Assembly: GCA_025457965.1 (NCBI GenBank) | Contig: JALOTJ010000011.1 | Span: 1 to 44,124 of the forward strand | Reading direction: 5' to 3' | DNA length: 44,124 bases | From: Spirochaetota bacterium | GTDB taxonomy: Bacteria; Spirochaetota; UBA4802; UBA5368 | Part shown: positions 8,419-16,964 of the stretch, one piece after another | Layout of the letters: each line of letters starts with the position of its first letter | Numbering within the stretch: position 1 is the first letter of the stretch | The notes under the pieces: generated by a model | What the model was told of the DNA's origin: nothing | What the model saw: the letters and a program-made list of their open reading frames with translations, nothing else | The model's database searches: none | Program-made: the position numbers and the translations under genes

Positions 8419-10220
8419 TGCGGGTTCATGCGCCGGAAAACAGGCAATGCGGCGGACTGCCGAAGATCGGCGTACGTGCGGTCATCGACGGGCGTCGAAA
8501 CGGCGTCCGGGAATCGCTCGAGGAGCCGATCATGACGATGGCGCTTTCCGCGGCCGAACTCATAACCGGCGCCCTGCGGCACGCGTGCGGCCTCCCGGTC
8601 GGGTGCGTGGTGCCCGATTTCACGACGGGCGGCGCGGCGGAGGCCGCGCGCTGTTCCGCGCTGTTCCGCAAGGAGGGGGTCGGCGCGGTGATCGACGTGA
8701 CGCGCTGCTGGTGCTACGCGGCCGAGATCATCGAGCTGGATCCGTGGATGCCGCGGGCCATATGGGGATTTAACGGGACGAAGAAGCCCGGAGCGGTATA
8801 CCTTGCCGGCGCGTCCGCCGCCGGGGTCCAGGCGGGCCTGCCGGTGTTCAAGATTTACGGCCGCGACGTGCAGGACGAGACCGATTTTTCGATTCCCGGG
8901 GACGTGCGCGAGCAGATCCTTCGCTTCGCGCGCGCGGCAATCGCCGTCGCCACCATGCGGGGGGCCTCGTACCTCTCGATGGGCGGGGTCTCGATGGGGA
9001 TCGCCGGTTCGATGGTGGACCATGATTTCTTTCGCGCGTATCTCGGCATGCGGACCGAATATGTCGACATGGCCGAGTTCGTGCGCCGCTTCGAGCGCGG
9101 CATCTACGACGCGGAGGAGTTCGAAAAGGCGATGGAATGGGTGCGCGCCAACTGCGCGGAGACGGCCGACCCGAATCCAGTCGGGATTCGTCGAAGCAGG
9201 CGGCAGTTGAACGGCGACTGGGAGGTGTCGGTAAAAATGGCCCTGGTGGCGCGGGACCTGATGGCCGGCAATCCGAGGCTCGCCGGGATGGGCCACGTCG
9301 AAGAATCGGAGGGCCACAACGCGCTCGCGGCGGGTTTCCAGGGCCAGCGGCAGTGGACGGACCATTTCCCCACCGGGGATTTCATGGAGGCGGTGCTCAA
9401 CTCGTCGTTCGACTGGAACGGTATTCGCGCCCCGTACATACTCGCGACCGAAAACGACGCGCTGAACGCCGCCGGTATGCTCTTCGGGAACCTGCTTACC
9501 GGAACGGCGCAGCTATTTGCCGACGTGCGAACCTACTGGAGTCCCGGGGCGATAAAACGTGTAAGCGGAATGGCTCCTGAAGGTCCGCTCGCGGATGGTT
9601 TCATCTATCTGACGAATTCCGGCGCCGCGGCGCTGGACGGAGCCGGCGGCCAGGTGAAAGACGGAGCGCCGGCAATCAAGCCATTCTGGGAAATTTCACC
9701 CGACGAGGCCGGTCGCTGCCTGCGGGCGACCGAATGGGGACCGGCCAAACTTGTCACCTTCAGGGGAGGGGGCTTTTCGTCGGCCTACCGCACCCCGGGC
9801 GGCATGCCGATGACCATGACACGGCTGAATATTGTCAAGGGACTCGGTCCCGTGTTGCAGATAGCCGAAGGCTTCACGATCGACCTGCCGCCGGAGATGC
9901 TCGCGGAAATCGTCGGGAGGACCGACCCCACCTGGCCGAGGACCTTCTTCGTCCCGCGCCTCGCCGATACGGGCGTTTTCGGGAGCGTCTACACGGTGAT
10001 GCGCGCCTGGGGGGCGAATCACTGTGCACTGTGCTACGGGCACACGGGGGCCGATATGATAAGCCTGGCATCGATACTGCGCATCCCGGTGGCCATGCAT
10101 AACGTGCCGCGGGAGGCGCTCTTTCGTCCGTCCGCGTGGGACATGTTCGGCACCGCCGATATGGAGGGTGCGGACTTCCGGGCCTGTGCCGCGCTCGGGC
10201 CGCTGTATGGTAAGTATTGA
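8418..10220 (+). CDS. fucI: L-fucose isomerase family protein (FucI)
   Basis: FucI converts L-fucose to L-fuculose, and related aldoses such as D-arabinose, using Mn2+. The product has 600 residues against about 591 for the E. coli enzyme and matches it from the start ([22 protein letters not shown]) to the end (GPLYGKY). The expected metal ligands are present: Glu345 in ATENDALN, Asp369 in [10 protein letters not shown] and His535 in WGANH, corresponding to E337, D361 and H528 of E. coli. The start is the ATG overlapping the previous stop, with GGAGG about seven bases before it. Its place in a cluster with UxuA and a mannonate oxidoreductase, but with no fuculokinase or fuculose-phosphate aldolase, suggests that the real substrate may not be fucose. 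The family call is very secure; the substrate is open. Confidence 0.93.
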   Translation: MRVHAPENRQCGGLPKIGVRAVIDGRRNGVRESLEEPIMTMALSAAELITGALRHACGLPVGCVVPDFTTGGAAEAARCSALFRKEGVGAVIDVTRCWCYAAEIIELDPWMPRAIWGFNGTKKPGAVYLAGASAAGVQAGLPVFKIYGRDVQDETDFSIPGDVREQILRFARAAIAVATMRGASYLSMGGVSMGIAGSMVDHDFFRAYLGMRTEYVDMAEFVRRFERGIYDAEEFEKAMEWVRANCAETADPNPVGIRRSRRQLNGDWEVSVKMALVARDLMAGNPRLAGMGHVEESEGHNALAAGFQGQRQWTDHFPTGDFMEAVLNSSFDWNGIRAPYILATENDALNAAGMLFGNLLTGTAQLFADVRTYWSPGAIKRVSGMAPEGPLADGFIYLTNSGAAALDGAGGQVKDGAPAIKPFWEISPDEAGRCLRATEWGPAKLVTFRGGGFSSAYRTPGGMPMTMTRLNIVKGLGPVLQIAEGFTIDLPPEMLAEIVGRTDPTWPRTFFVPRLADTGVFGSVYTVMRAWGANHCALCYGHTGADMISLASILRIPVAMHNVPREALFRPSAWDMFGTADMEGADFRACAALGPLYGKY

Positions 10221-10325
10221 CGCAGGGCACGCCCGCGGATATATGTCGAATGGTATTTAAGTCGTTGGCGTTCCAGATGGGGGCATTCTGTCTTTCATCT
10301 GAAATGATAAGAAGGAGTAATTGAA

Positions 10326-11180
10326 ATGGACATACCCTTTCGTGTCGATCTTTCCGGTAAGGTCGCCGTTATTACCGGCGGGGCGGGCGTGCTGTGCGGC
10401 GTGTTCGCCGAGGCCCTTGCCGCATGCGGGGCGCGCGTGGCGATCCTCGATTTGAATATGGAATCGGCCGCGGAGCATGCGCGCAAAATCAACGAGGCCG
10501 GCGGTATGGCGATCGGGGTGTACGCCGATGTCCTCGACGCGGGAAGCCTCGGTGCGGCAAGGGAAAGGGTGTGTTCGGAGCTGGGGAAGTGCAACATACT
10601 CATCAACGGCGCCGGCGGGAACCACCCGAAGGGGACAACGACGCACGACTGGCTTGAGCCCGGTGATTCGCTATCCGGCGGGGATGGCGGGCGATCCTTC
10701 TTCGACCTGGACCGCAAGAGCGTCGAGTTCGTCTTTGGGCTCAATTTCATCGGCACGCTCCTGGCAACGCAGGAATTCGCCCGCGACATGGTCGACCACG
10801 GCGGTACGGTGATAAATGTTTCTTCGATGAACGCGCTGCGGCCGCTCACCAGGATTCCGGCGTACAGCGCGGCAAAGGCCGCGGTGAGCAATTTCACGCA
10901 GTGGCTGGCCGTATATCTGGCGAAGGTTAATGTCAGGGTGAACGCAATGGCCCCCGGCTTTTTCCTGACCGAACAGAATCGCGCCCTCCTGGTTCAGCTT
11001 GACGGCGCTCCCACGCCCCGCGCCGGGAAGATACTCGGTCACACCCCCATGAGCCGCTTCGGAACACCCGAGGAGCTGGTCGGCACGCTCCTCTGGCTGG
11101 TCGACGGTCGCTCGTCGGGTTTCGTAACCGGCACGGTCATCCCCGTGGACGGCGGCTTCTCGGCGTATTCGGGCGTTTAG
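10326..11180 (+). CDS. uxuB: D-mannonate oxidoreductase, SDR type (UxuB/YjmF-like)
   Basis: This short-chain dehydrogenase (284 residues) probably interconverts D-fructuronate and D-mannonate with NAD(H). The Rossmann glycine motif is TGGAGVLCG near residues 17-25. The catalytic residues are Ser166/Ser167, Tyr180 and Lys184 in YSAAKAA. NGAGGNHPKGTT, ISSMNA-like VSSMNALRPLTRIPAYS, NFTQWLAVY, APGFFLTEQNR and the C-terminus PVDGGFSAYSGV match the Gram-positive type of UxuB (B. subtilis YjmF), which is unrelated to the long-chain E. coli UxuB. An AAGGAG box precedes the ATG. It is followed by uxuA after 11 bases. A 105-base gap separates it from fucI; I see no clear promoter there. Confidence 0.88.
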   Translation: MDIPFRVDLSGKVAVITGGAGVLCGVFAEALAACGARVAILDLNMESAAEHARKINEAGGMAIGVYADVLDAGSLGAARERVCSELGKCNILINGAGGNHPKGTTTHDWLEPGDSLSGGDGGRSFFDLDRKSVEFVFGLNFIGTLLATQEFARDMVDHGGTVINVSSMNALRPLTRIPAYSAAKAAVSNFTQWLAVYLAKVNVRVNAMAPGFFLTEQNRALLVQLDGAPTPRAGKILGHTPMSRFGTPEELVGTLLWLVDGRSSGFVTGTVIPVDGGFSAYSGV

Positions 11181-11191
11181 GAGGAATTTGC

Positions 11192-12247
11192 ATGATAATG
11201 ACCTTCAGATGGTACGGGAAGGACGATCCGATATCCCTGCGCTATATCCGCCAGATACCGGCCGTAAAGGGAATCGTGTCGGCGCTGTACGACGTGCCGG
11301 TCGGTGATGAATGGCCGCTCGAGAAAATCGCCGCGCTCAAGAAAGCCGTAACGGACGCGGACCTGGAGCTCACGGTTATCGAAAGCATCCCGGTCCACGA
11401 GGACATCAAGCTGGGGCTGCCGACCTGTGACGCTTTTATCGATAACTACTGTCGAAGCATCCGGAACATGGGCTCGCTCGGCATTCCCATCCTGTGCTAT
11501 AACTTCATGCCGGTATTCGACTGGATGCGCTCCGACCTTTCGTTTACGCTTGCCGACGGCTCGACGGCGCTCTTGTATGACCACGACGCGATTTCCGCAA
11601 TCGACCTGAACGAGGGAGTCCTCGATCTTCCCGGCTGGGCGGCGAGCTATACGACGGACGGCCTTCGCTCCCTTCTTGAAGCCTATACGGGCGTGGGTCC
11701 CGAGGACCTGTGGAGCAATCTGGAGTATTTTCTTAAACGCGTGGTGCCCGTGGCCGAAGAAAGCGGCGTGCGCATGGGAATCCATCCCGATGATCCGCCG
11801 TGGTCGATCTTCGGGCTCCCGCGCATCATCACCGACGAGGCGGCGCTCGAGCGCCTGACGGGCCTTGTGGACAGCCCCTCGAACGGCATCACCTTCTGCA
11901 CCGGTTCGCTCGGGCCAAACGCGGGGATCGACCTCGTACGCAGTATCGGCCGCTTCGCGCGGATGGGCCGCGTGCCCTTCGTTCATGCGCGGAATATCAG
12001 GCGGACCGGGGAGCGCAGTTTCCACGAAACCGCCCACTGCACGGAGTCGGGCGATGTGGACATGTACCGGGTGATCCGCCTGCTGGCGGAGGCTGGATTT
12101 GGCGGGGCGATCCGCCCGGACCACGGCAGGATGATCTGGGGTGAGAAGGGGCGCCCCGGCTACGGGTTGTACGACAGGGCTCTGGGCGCGATGTACCTGG
12201 CCGGCCTCTGGGAGGCTTCGGTAAAGTCGCTTGATCGATCACGCTGA
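11192..12247 (+). CDS. uxuA: Mannonate dehydratase
   Basis: UxuA removes water from D-mannonate to give 2-keto-3-deoxy-D-gluconate, the step after the neighbouring oxidoreductase. The product has 351 residues, typical for the family. The N-terminus MIMTFRWYGKDDPISLRYIRQIP and GIVSALYDVPVGDEWPLEKI are hallmark UxuA sequence. MGIHPDDPPWSIFGLPRI, ITFCTGSLG, PFVHARNI, FHETAH and IRPDHGRMIWGE carry the conserved His, Cys and Asp residues of the metal site. A near-perfect AGGAGGA box lies just upstream of ATG 11192. It is the last enzyme gene of the cluster; no KDG kinase (KdgK) or KDPG aldolase (Eda) gene follows within the window, so these must lie elsewhere. Confidence 0.96.
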   Translation: MIMTFRWYGKDDPISLRYIRQIPAVKGIVSALYDVPVGDEWPLEKIAALKKAVTDADLELTVIESIPVHEDIKLGLPTCDAFIDNYCRSIRNMGSLGIPILCYNFMPVFDWMRSDLSFTLADGSTALLYDHDAISAIDLNEGVLDLPGWAASYTTDGLRSLLEAYTGVGPEDLWSNLEYFLKRVVPVAEESGVRMGIHPDDPPWSIFGLPRIITDEAALERLTGLVDSPSNGITFCTGSLGPNAGIDLVRSIGRFARMGRVPFVHARNIRRTGERSFHETAHCTESGDVDMYRVIRLLAEAGFGGAIRPDHGRMIWGEKGRPGYGLYDRALGAMYLAGLWEASVKSLDRSR

Positions 12248-12292
12248 GCGAGGATTATTGTCAGATGATTCTGTAAGGGGGAGTAGACCGGT

Positions 12293-13294
12293 ATGGCGGT
12301 AAAGGCGGACCGTGCGCATCGTCTGGAGGATATCGCGAAGCGCTGCGGCGTTTCGATAAGCTCCGTTTCGCGCGTGCTAAATAACGAGCCCGGCGTTTCG
12401 GCGGAGACGCGAAAGCGCATTCTCGCGGCCGCCGGGCAGCACGAATTCAGGCCGCGCTCGCGGAAGCGTCATCTCACCCGCTCGATGCTTGACCTGCTCG
12501 TCGTGATCCCCGAGGAGGAGGAGCTTTCGGCAAATCCTTTTCTGAACATCTCAGAGCTCGTCGGTGCGATCAGTGAGGCCTTCAGGGCCGAAAAAAAACG
12601 GGTTGAGATCGCGCCCATCGGGGATTTCCTTCATTCGCTCGGAGGAGAGGCCACCGGTGTTGACGGGGTTCTTTTCGCCTACCGAAGTATCGGGGAAAGC
12701 GAACGCAGGAAACTCGTCGACCTGAAGATCCCGTACGTGTTCATTAGCCGCGTGATCCCGGGAGAAAACTATGTTTCCTGCAACTATTTTAAAAGCATGC
12801 TTACCCTGACACGGATCATGATTGAAAGCGGACATCGCAGGATAGGCTACCTCGGTAACGCCGGTAACCCGAATAATACCGATCGCTGCCGCGGCTATAC
12901 CACTGCCGTAAGGGAGGCCGGCAACCTTGATATCATGGACCTTTCGGTGGACTCTATTTTCGGTGTGGACGAAAAAACGGCGCGCGGTTGCCTCGAACAC
13001 GGCTGTGATGCGGTGCTCTGTTTCAACGATTATATGGCTATCGGTCTTATCAACCGCCTCCAGGGCATGGGCGTAAGCGTGCCCGGTGACGTTTCCGTAA
13101 CGGGGTTTGATGATTCCCCCCTGAGGCGCGTTGCCGTGCCACTGCTCACGACGGTGCGCCAGCCTACCTCCGAGATGGCCTTCCTCGCGTCAAGGTGGCT
13201 GCGCGACAACATACTTAACAGGAGCAACAGACGCCTGTGTATCGAGGTGGAAGGGGAAATCGTTTTGGGCGACAGCGTACGGGCGCGAAACTGA
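12293..13294 (+). CDS. LacI-family transcriptional regulator
   Basis: This 333-residue DNA-binding repressor has an N-terminal helix-turn-helix at about residues 11-30 (LEDIAKRCGVSISSVSRVLNN) and the following hinge helix. A periplasmic-binding-protein-like sugar sensor domain follows, with GHRRIGYLGN, DAVLCFNDYMAIGLINRL, PGDVSVTGFDDSPLRRVAVPLLTTVRQP and a typical C-terminus. It lies 45 bases after uxuA on the same strand and probably closes the operon. It most likely represses the cluster until a pathway sugar binds. The 18-bp palindrome inside the promoter at 3401-3418 is the best candidate operator. Its stop is one base from the stop region of the convergent gene on the other strand. Confidence 0.92.
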   Translation: MAVKADRAHRLEDIAKRCGVSISSVSRVLNNEPGVSAETRKRILAAAGQHEFRPRSRKRHLTRSMLDLLVVIPEEEELSANPFLNISELVGAISEAFRAEKKRVEIAPIGDFLHSLGGEATGVDGVLFAYRSIGESERRKLVDLKIPYVFISRVIPGENYVSCNYFKSMLTLTRIMIESGHRRIGYLGNAGNPNNTDRCRGYTTAVREAGNLDIMDLSVDSIFGVDEKTARGCLEHGCDAVLCFNDYMAIGLINRLQGMGVSVPGDVSVTGFDDSPLRRVAVPLLTTVRQPTSEMAFLASRWLRDNILNRSNRRLCIEVEGEIVLGDSVRARN

Positions 13295-13295
13295 T

Positions 13296-13691
13296 TCAAA
13301 AACCAAAAGAGCTCGCAGAGGAGTAAACCATAAGCAGTCCGGCCACAATGCGCAGGACGGCGTCAAAAAGGATCAACCGCCGTGCCGCGGACGAATCCAT
13401 GTCCGAAGTGGCGCCGAGGAAAAGAGCGCGAACCCTGTCGGCGTACACTAAAATAAACGGCCCGGCGAAGACCAGAAGCAGCCCAAGGAAGAATATTATT
13501 CGGCCTGTTGTCGAGCCGCCGGCGCAGGTGAGTGGAAGCCCGGTCGCTATCAGCACGGCACCGTGAAGGAAAAAAAGGCGATGGCCGATCCAGCGCTGCC
13601 AGAGAGAAAGTACTCTAAGCGGTGCAAGCACTTCGATTCCCCCCATAAACAGAAGAAAGGCCCCGAAAACCATAATGTAAATATTGAGCAT
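13296..13691 (-). CDS. Small integral membrane protein, unknown function
   Basis: I do not recognise this 131-residue protein. It is very hydrophobic, with about four predicted membrane segments: MLNIYIMVFGAFLLFMGG, the FFLHGAVLIATGLPL region, IIFFLGLLLVFAGPFILVYA and LFDAVLRIVAGLLMVYS. The frame extends upstream to 13763, but AGGAAGG about seven bases before the ATG at 13691 supports the shorter start, which begins directly with the first helix. It converges on the LacI gene with only one base between the two stop regions. It is probably transcribed alone from the intergenic region it shares with the divergent gene at 13876. Confidence 0.6.
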   Translation of the reverse strand: MLNIYIMVFGAFLLFMGGIEVLAPLRVLSLWQRWIGHRLFFLHGAVLIATGLPLTCAGGSTTGRIIFFLGLLLVFAGPFILVYADRVRALFLGATSDMDSSAARRLILFDAVLRIVAGLLMVYSSASSFGF

Positions 13692-13774
13692 CGCCGTACC
13701 TTCCTGACCGTTCACCCATAAGCGCGGCGGCGGGGTGAAAATCAAGCAAAATCCCGCCATCATTACGGTAAAAA

Positions 13775-13803
13775 TTGCTTCATTTTTTTGTTTGACATAT
13801 ACT
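13775..13803 (+). promoter_or_regulatory. Putative promoter of the HMGL-Cache gene
   Basis: TTGCTT (13775-13780), a 17-base spacer and TATACT (13798-13803) form a reasonable sigma-70 site. The leader then contains a small hairpin, CCCGG-TTTTCG-CCGGG (13836-13851), shortly before the GAGGGAACC ribosome site and ATG 13876. Confidence 0.45.
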
Positions 13804-13875
13804 TCTGTTATAAAGCGAACTAACAGCAGTTAAGGCCCGGTTTTCGCCGGGACATATTCTGAAAATGAGGGAACC

Positions 13876-15711
13876 ATGGCGATAGAGAGAAAAGAGATTA
13901 TCAAATTCGCGAAAGCGATGAAAAACCACGAACTGGACGACACCCCGTCTCCCAACCTCTACCGGGATATCTTTCCATACGACAAGGTATGTCGCATCCC
14001 GTTCGGAAACGAGATGATTCCTCTTGTTCCGGCGGGGAGGTTTCGCATATCCGACACCACCTTCCGGGACGGTCAGCAGGCGCGTCCGCCGTATACCGTG
14101 GACCAGATCGGGCAAATCTTCGACTTCCTGCACCGCCTGGCCGGGCCGAACGGCCTCATCTCGCATTCCGAGTTTTTCCTTTACACGCAAAAGGACCGCG
14201 AGGCCGTTGAGCGCTGCCGTAGCAAGGGGTACAAATATCCGCGCATCACTTCCTGGATCCGGGCGAACAAGAAGGACTTCGAACTGGTCAAGCAGATGAA
14301 CATCGAGGAAACGGGCATCCTTGCCTCGGTATCGGATTACCATATCTTCCTGAAACTTAACAAGACCCGTCGCGAAGCGATGGATGACTACCTGGAGATC
14401 GTCTACACCGCGCTCGAGAACAATATCATTCCCCGGCTCCATTTCGAGGACATCACCAGGGCCGACTTTTTCGGCTTCGTCATACCGTTCACGCAGAAGC
14501 TCGTACGAATCATGGAGAAGGGTAAGATCCCCATAAAGATACGCCTGTGCGACACCATGGGCTACGGTGTGACCTATCCCATGGCGGAGCTTCCGCGCTC
14601 GGTGCCGAGGATGGTCCGTGCCATGATCGACGAGGGCGGCATGCCCGGGGAACTCCTGGAGTGGCACGGTCACAACGACTTCCACCGCGGATTCACCAAT
14701 GCGACCTATGCATGGATGTACGGATGCGAGACCGTCAACACGACGCTTCTCGGCTTTGGCGAACGCACCGGAAATACTCCGCTGGAGGCGATGGTGGTCG
14801 AGTACCTTTCGCTCACGGGTGACGATGAGGGCATCGATTTAACCGCGATCACCGATATGGCCCATTACTTCGAGTCGATCGGATTCAGGATTCCCGAAAA
14901 CTTCCCGTTCGTGGGCGCCGATTTTAACGTGACGCGCGCCGGCATCCATGTCGACGGACTCATCAAGAATGAGGAGATCTACAACATCTTCAATACCGAG
15001 AAGCTTTTAAAAAGGCCGATCGCCATCGCCATCACCGATAAGAGCGGGACGGCGGGGATCTCGCGCTGGCTCAACAGTCACCTGGGCCTCGCCGGCGAGG
15101 GTTCCATCGACAAAAAAAATCCCGGTGTCGTCGGCATGCATAAAGAAATTCTGAAGCAGTACGAGGCGGGCCGCGAGACTTCGATGTCGAACGAGGAACT
15201 AGAGAAACTCGCGCGCAAGCACCTGCCCGTTTTTTTCATTTCCGATTTCGACCGGATCAAGTTCCGCGAGAAAAAATATGCTTTTTCGCTGCTCGAAAAA
15301 TTCCTCGAAAACTCGGAAATCAAATCCATGCAGCGTGAAAAACAGGAGGTGCTGCTGCAGCAGCTCGTCGATGAGTATCCCTTCGTGTCCTTCGCGTACG
15401 TGGTGGATACAAATGGAGACAAGGTGACCAGGCATATAACGCAGATCACCGACAGGTCGAAATACGATAAAAACCTGATCGATAAAAATTACTCGGACCG
15501 CGACTGGTTTATCTCCGTATTGAAGACCGGGAAGATCCATGTTTCGGACATCTTCACTTCGAAGATAACCGGGAGCCTGATGATAACGGTTTCAGGTCCC
15601 ATCGCCGATGCCAACGACAACCTCGTCGGCGTTCTGGGTCTCGATATAAGGTTCGAGGACGTCGCGAAGATCGAGGACATCGAGGTGAGTGAAAGCACGG
15701 GGTCGAACTGA
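13876..15711 (+). CDS. HMGL-like (isopropylmalate/Re-citrate synthase type) enzyme fused to a Cache-like domain
   Basis: Residues about 50-400 form a DRE-TIM acyl-transfer/lyase barrel. It has the signature SDTTFRDGQQARPP (Arg64, Asp65), the metal-binding H264-G-H266 in LEWHGHNDF, and LCDTMGYGVTYP, GFGERTGNTPLEA and RAGIHVDG. This subgroup resembles Re-citrate synthase and isopropylmalate/homocitrate synthases, which condense acetyl-CoA with a keto acid. After a helical linker, residues about 475-605 look like a Cache/PDC sensor: PFVSFAYVVDTNGDKVT, then SDRDWFISVLKTGKIHVSDIF, then SGPIADANDNLVGVLGLDI. Such domains normally sit outside the membrane on receptors, yet I see no membrane segment or signal peptide here. 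The gene stands alone, with its own putative promoter and a hairpin after the stop. The fusion is visible in one open frame; the exact reaction is inferred. Confidence 0.8.
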   Translation: MAIERKEIIKFAKAMKNHELDDTPSPNLYRDIFPYDKVCRIPFGNEMIPLVPAGRFRISDTTFRDGQQARPPYTVDQIGQIFDFLHRLAGPNGLISHSEFFLYTQKDREAVERCRSKGYKYPRITSWIRANKKDFELVKQMNIEETGILASVSDYHIFLKLNKTRREAMDDYLEIVYTALENNIIPRLHFEDITRADFFGFVIPFTQKLVRIMEKGKIPIKIRLCDTMGYGVTYPMAELPRSVPRMVRAMIDEGGMPGELLEWHGHNDFHRGFTNATYAWMYGCETVNTTLLGFGERTGNTPLEAMVVEYLSLTGDDEGIDLTAITDMAHYFESIGFRIPENFPFVGADFNVTRAGIHVDGLIKNEEIYNIFNTEKLLKRPIAIAITDKSGTAGISRWLNSHLGLAGEGSIDKKNPGVVGMHKEILKQYEAGRETSMSNEELEKLARKHLPVFFISDFDRIKFREKKYAFSLLEKFLENSEIKSMQREKQEVLLQQLVDEYPFVSFAYVVDTNGDKVTRHITQITDRSKYDKNLIDKNYSDRDWFISVLKTGKIHVSDIFTSKITGSLMITVSGPIADANDNLVGVLGLDIRFEDVAKIEDIEVSESTGSN

Positions 15712-15716
15712 ACGGA

Positions 15717-15763
15717 CCGGCGCCGGCAACCCGAGGGCCATCCGCTCCCGGGTTCCGCGCCGG
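15717..15763. terminator. Long imperfect GC hairpin between convergent genes
   Basis: CCGGCGC...AACCCG (15717-15733) pairs with CGGGTT...GCGCCGG (15749-15763) around a 15-base loop. No T-run follows on either strand. Its position between two convergent stops suggests a two-way transcription barrier, but this is weaker than the other terminators in the window. Confidence 0.4.
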
Positions 15764-15795
15764 CTGATTGAACCGAAGAGCTTTCCGCGGTGTTC

Positions 15796-16026
15796 CTAGA
15801 GATATCGTTCGATCGATTTGATCAGCGCGTCTTCGAGATCGGCAAGGCAGGCGATCCTGTCCTCGAATGACAGTGACTCGATCGGGCGATGCTCCTCAAT
15901 AACCCCGTCGCCGTCAACCGCCGCTGCCGGGGAGGCGCCGGTGGTGGCGACTGAAATGGTCGCGCACACCGTCACGAACCTTCCATTGACCCGCCGCCTG
16001 TTTTTTATATCCAATATTGTCCGCAT
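15796..16026 (-). CDS. Small hypothetical protein (76 aa)
   Basis: I do not recognise this protein. It begins with ATG 16026, preceded by an AGGCGGA box. The N-terminus is basic (MRTILDIKNRRRVNGRF). A middle segment VTVCATISVATTGASPAAAV is small-residue rich, and an acidic end (FEDRIACLADLEDALIKSIERYL) is likely helical. It starts 15 bases after the hydrolase gene on the same strand, so the two are probably co-transcribed. The reading could still be accidental; the ribosome site and spacing are the main support. Confidence 0.45.
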   Translation of the reverse strand: MRTILDIKNRRRVNGRFVTVCATISVATTGASPAAAVDGDGVIEEHRPIESLSFEDRIACLADLEDALIKSIERYL

Positions 16027-16041
16027 CGATTTGTCCGCCTG

Positions 16042-16815
16042 TTACCGGCCCAGGACGCCGTTGTTTTCATGCGTACTGATCCAGGGAATAATCGCGCTTT
16101 TTAGCATCCTGATATCTTCTTCGCGCGTAAGGTTATGGTCTCCATCGGGGACGATGATGACTTTGTTTTCGTTGATGAGCGAGTCTTTGAGGTGGCGTGC
16201 GTTTTCTACGTCGACAACGGCGTCCCGCGCGCCGTGGATGATGAGAGCGGGTACGGCAACCGAACGCATCGCGCTCTGCATGTCGAGAGAAAGCGCCTCA
16301 AGGAAGAATTCATTGTGAATCGGTATGCCGTCTATGGTGGTCGTGCCTGCTTTCGGCAGATCCTTAAAATTAATTTTTCCGGATAGTGTCCCAAGAAGCC
16401 TGGAAAGATCGACCGGCGTGGCGATGAGGGTAAGCGAGCGCAGAAATTCCTGGCGCGATGCGGCGAAGAGCAGCGCGACCAGACCGCCCATGCTCGACCC
16501 TATGAGGTGCAGGGAGGAGACTCCGTTTCCGAGGAGAAAGCTCGCGGCCGATCCGAGATCGCGGACTTCCTGATAAATCGAGAAGTTCAGAAAGCTGTCC
16601 GGCATTCCGGAGATGAACGAGAAATCGAAGGTCAGAAGGGTGAATCCGGCCGCGGCGATATCGCCGGTCAGGTTGACGATTTTATACGCGTCCTTCGATG
16701 AAAAAAGTCCGTGGCAGAAGACAACACCGCCGCGGGATGGGCCGTCGGGATGATGGAGACGCCCGTCGAGACGGACGCCCCGGTCATTCAGAAAAGTGAT
16801 ATCCTCGGTTTTCAT
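16042..16815 (-). CDS. Alpha/beta hydrolase
   Basis: This cytoplasmic hydrolase of about 257 residues has a full catalytic set: nucleophile Ser in GSSMGG, Asp in IIHGARDAVV and His in DGDHNL. The HG oxyanion motif lies in VVFCHGLFSSKDAY. Family members are esterases, acyl-peptidases or thioesterases; I cannot say which. The frame also allows a GTG start at 16845, but the ATG at 16815 (MKTEDITFLNDRGVRLDG) matches the usual family beginning better. Neither start has a strong ribosome site. A small hypothetical gene follows 15 bases after it. Confidence 0.8.
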   Translation of the reverse strand: MKTEDITFLNDRGVRLDGRLHHPDGPSRGGVVFCHGLFSSKDAYKIVNLTGDIAAAGFTLLTFDFSFISGMPDSFLNFSIYQEVRDLGSAASFLLGNGVSSLHLIGSSMGGLVALLFAASRQEFLRSLTLIATPVDLSRLLGTLSGKINFKDLPKAGTTTIDGIPIHNEFFLEALSLDMQSAMRSVAVPALIIHGARDAVVDVENARHLKDSLINENKVIIVPDGDHNLTREEDIRMLKSAIIPWISTHENNGVLGR

Positions 16816-16964
16816 GTCGATTGACGCCGTATACGAATATAGCACGCCGCTATGAGTACGCCGGCAAAGCCCGGTCTGGAACTGCGTAACAGAATTTCAA
16901 TGGATGGACAATAATAATTTATATTTTATTTAATTTTTAACACTGGCTGATCTCGAAGGTACGG

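Noticed and set aside
10221-10325. Near-symmetric TTTCATCTGAAA before the mannonate oxidoreductase gene
   Set aside because: Only five-base arms with a two-base centre, and no promoter beside it; not enough to propose an operator.
13792-13814. Perfect TTGACA followed by TATAAA upstream of the HMGL-Cache gene
   Set aside because: The spacing is only about 11 bases, too short for a sigma-70 promoter; the TTGCTT/TATACT pair fits better.
16816-16845. GTG start at 16845 for the alpha/beta hydrolase
   Set aside because: No ribosome site and the added residues do not resemble family N-termini; ATG 16815 is preferred.
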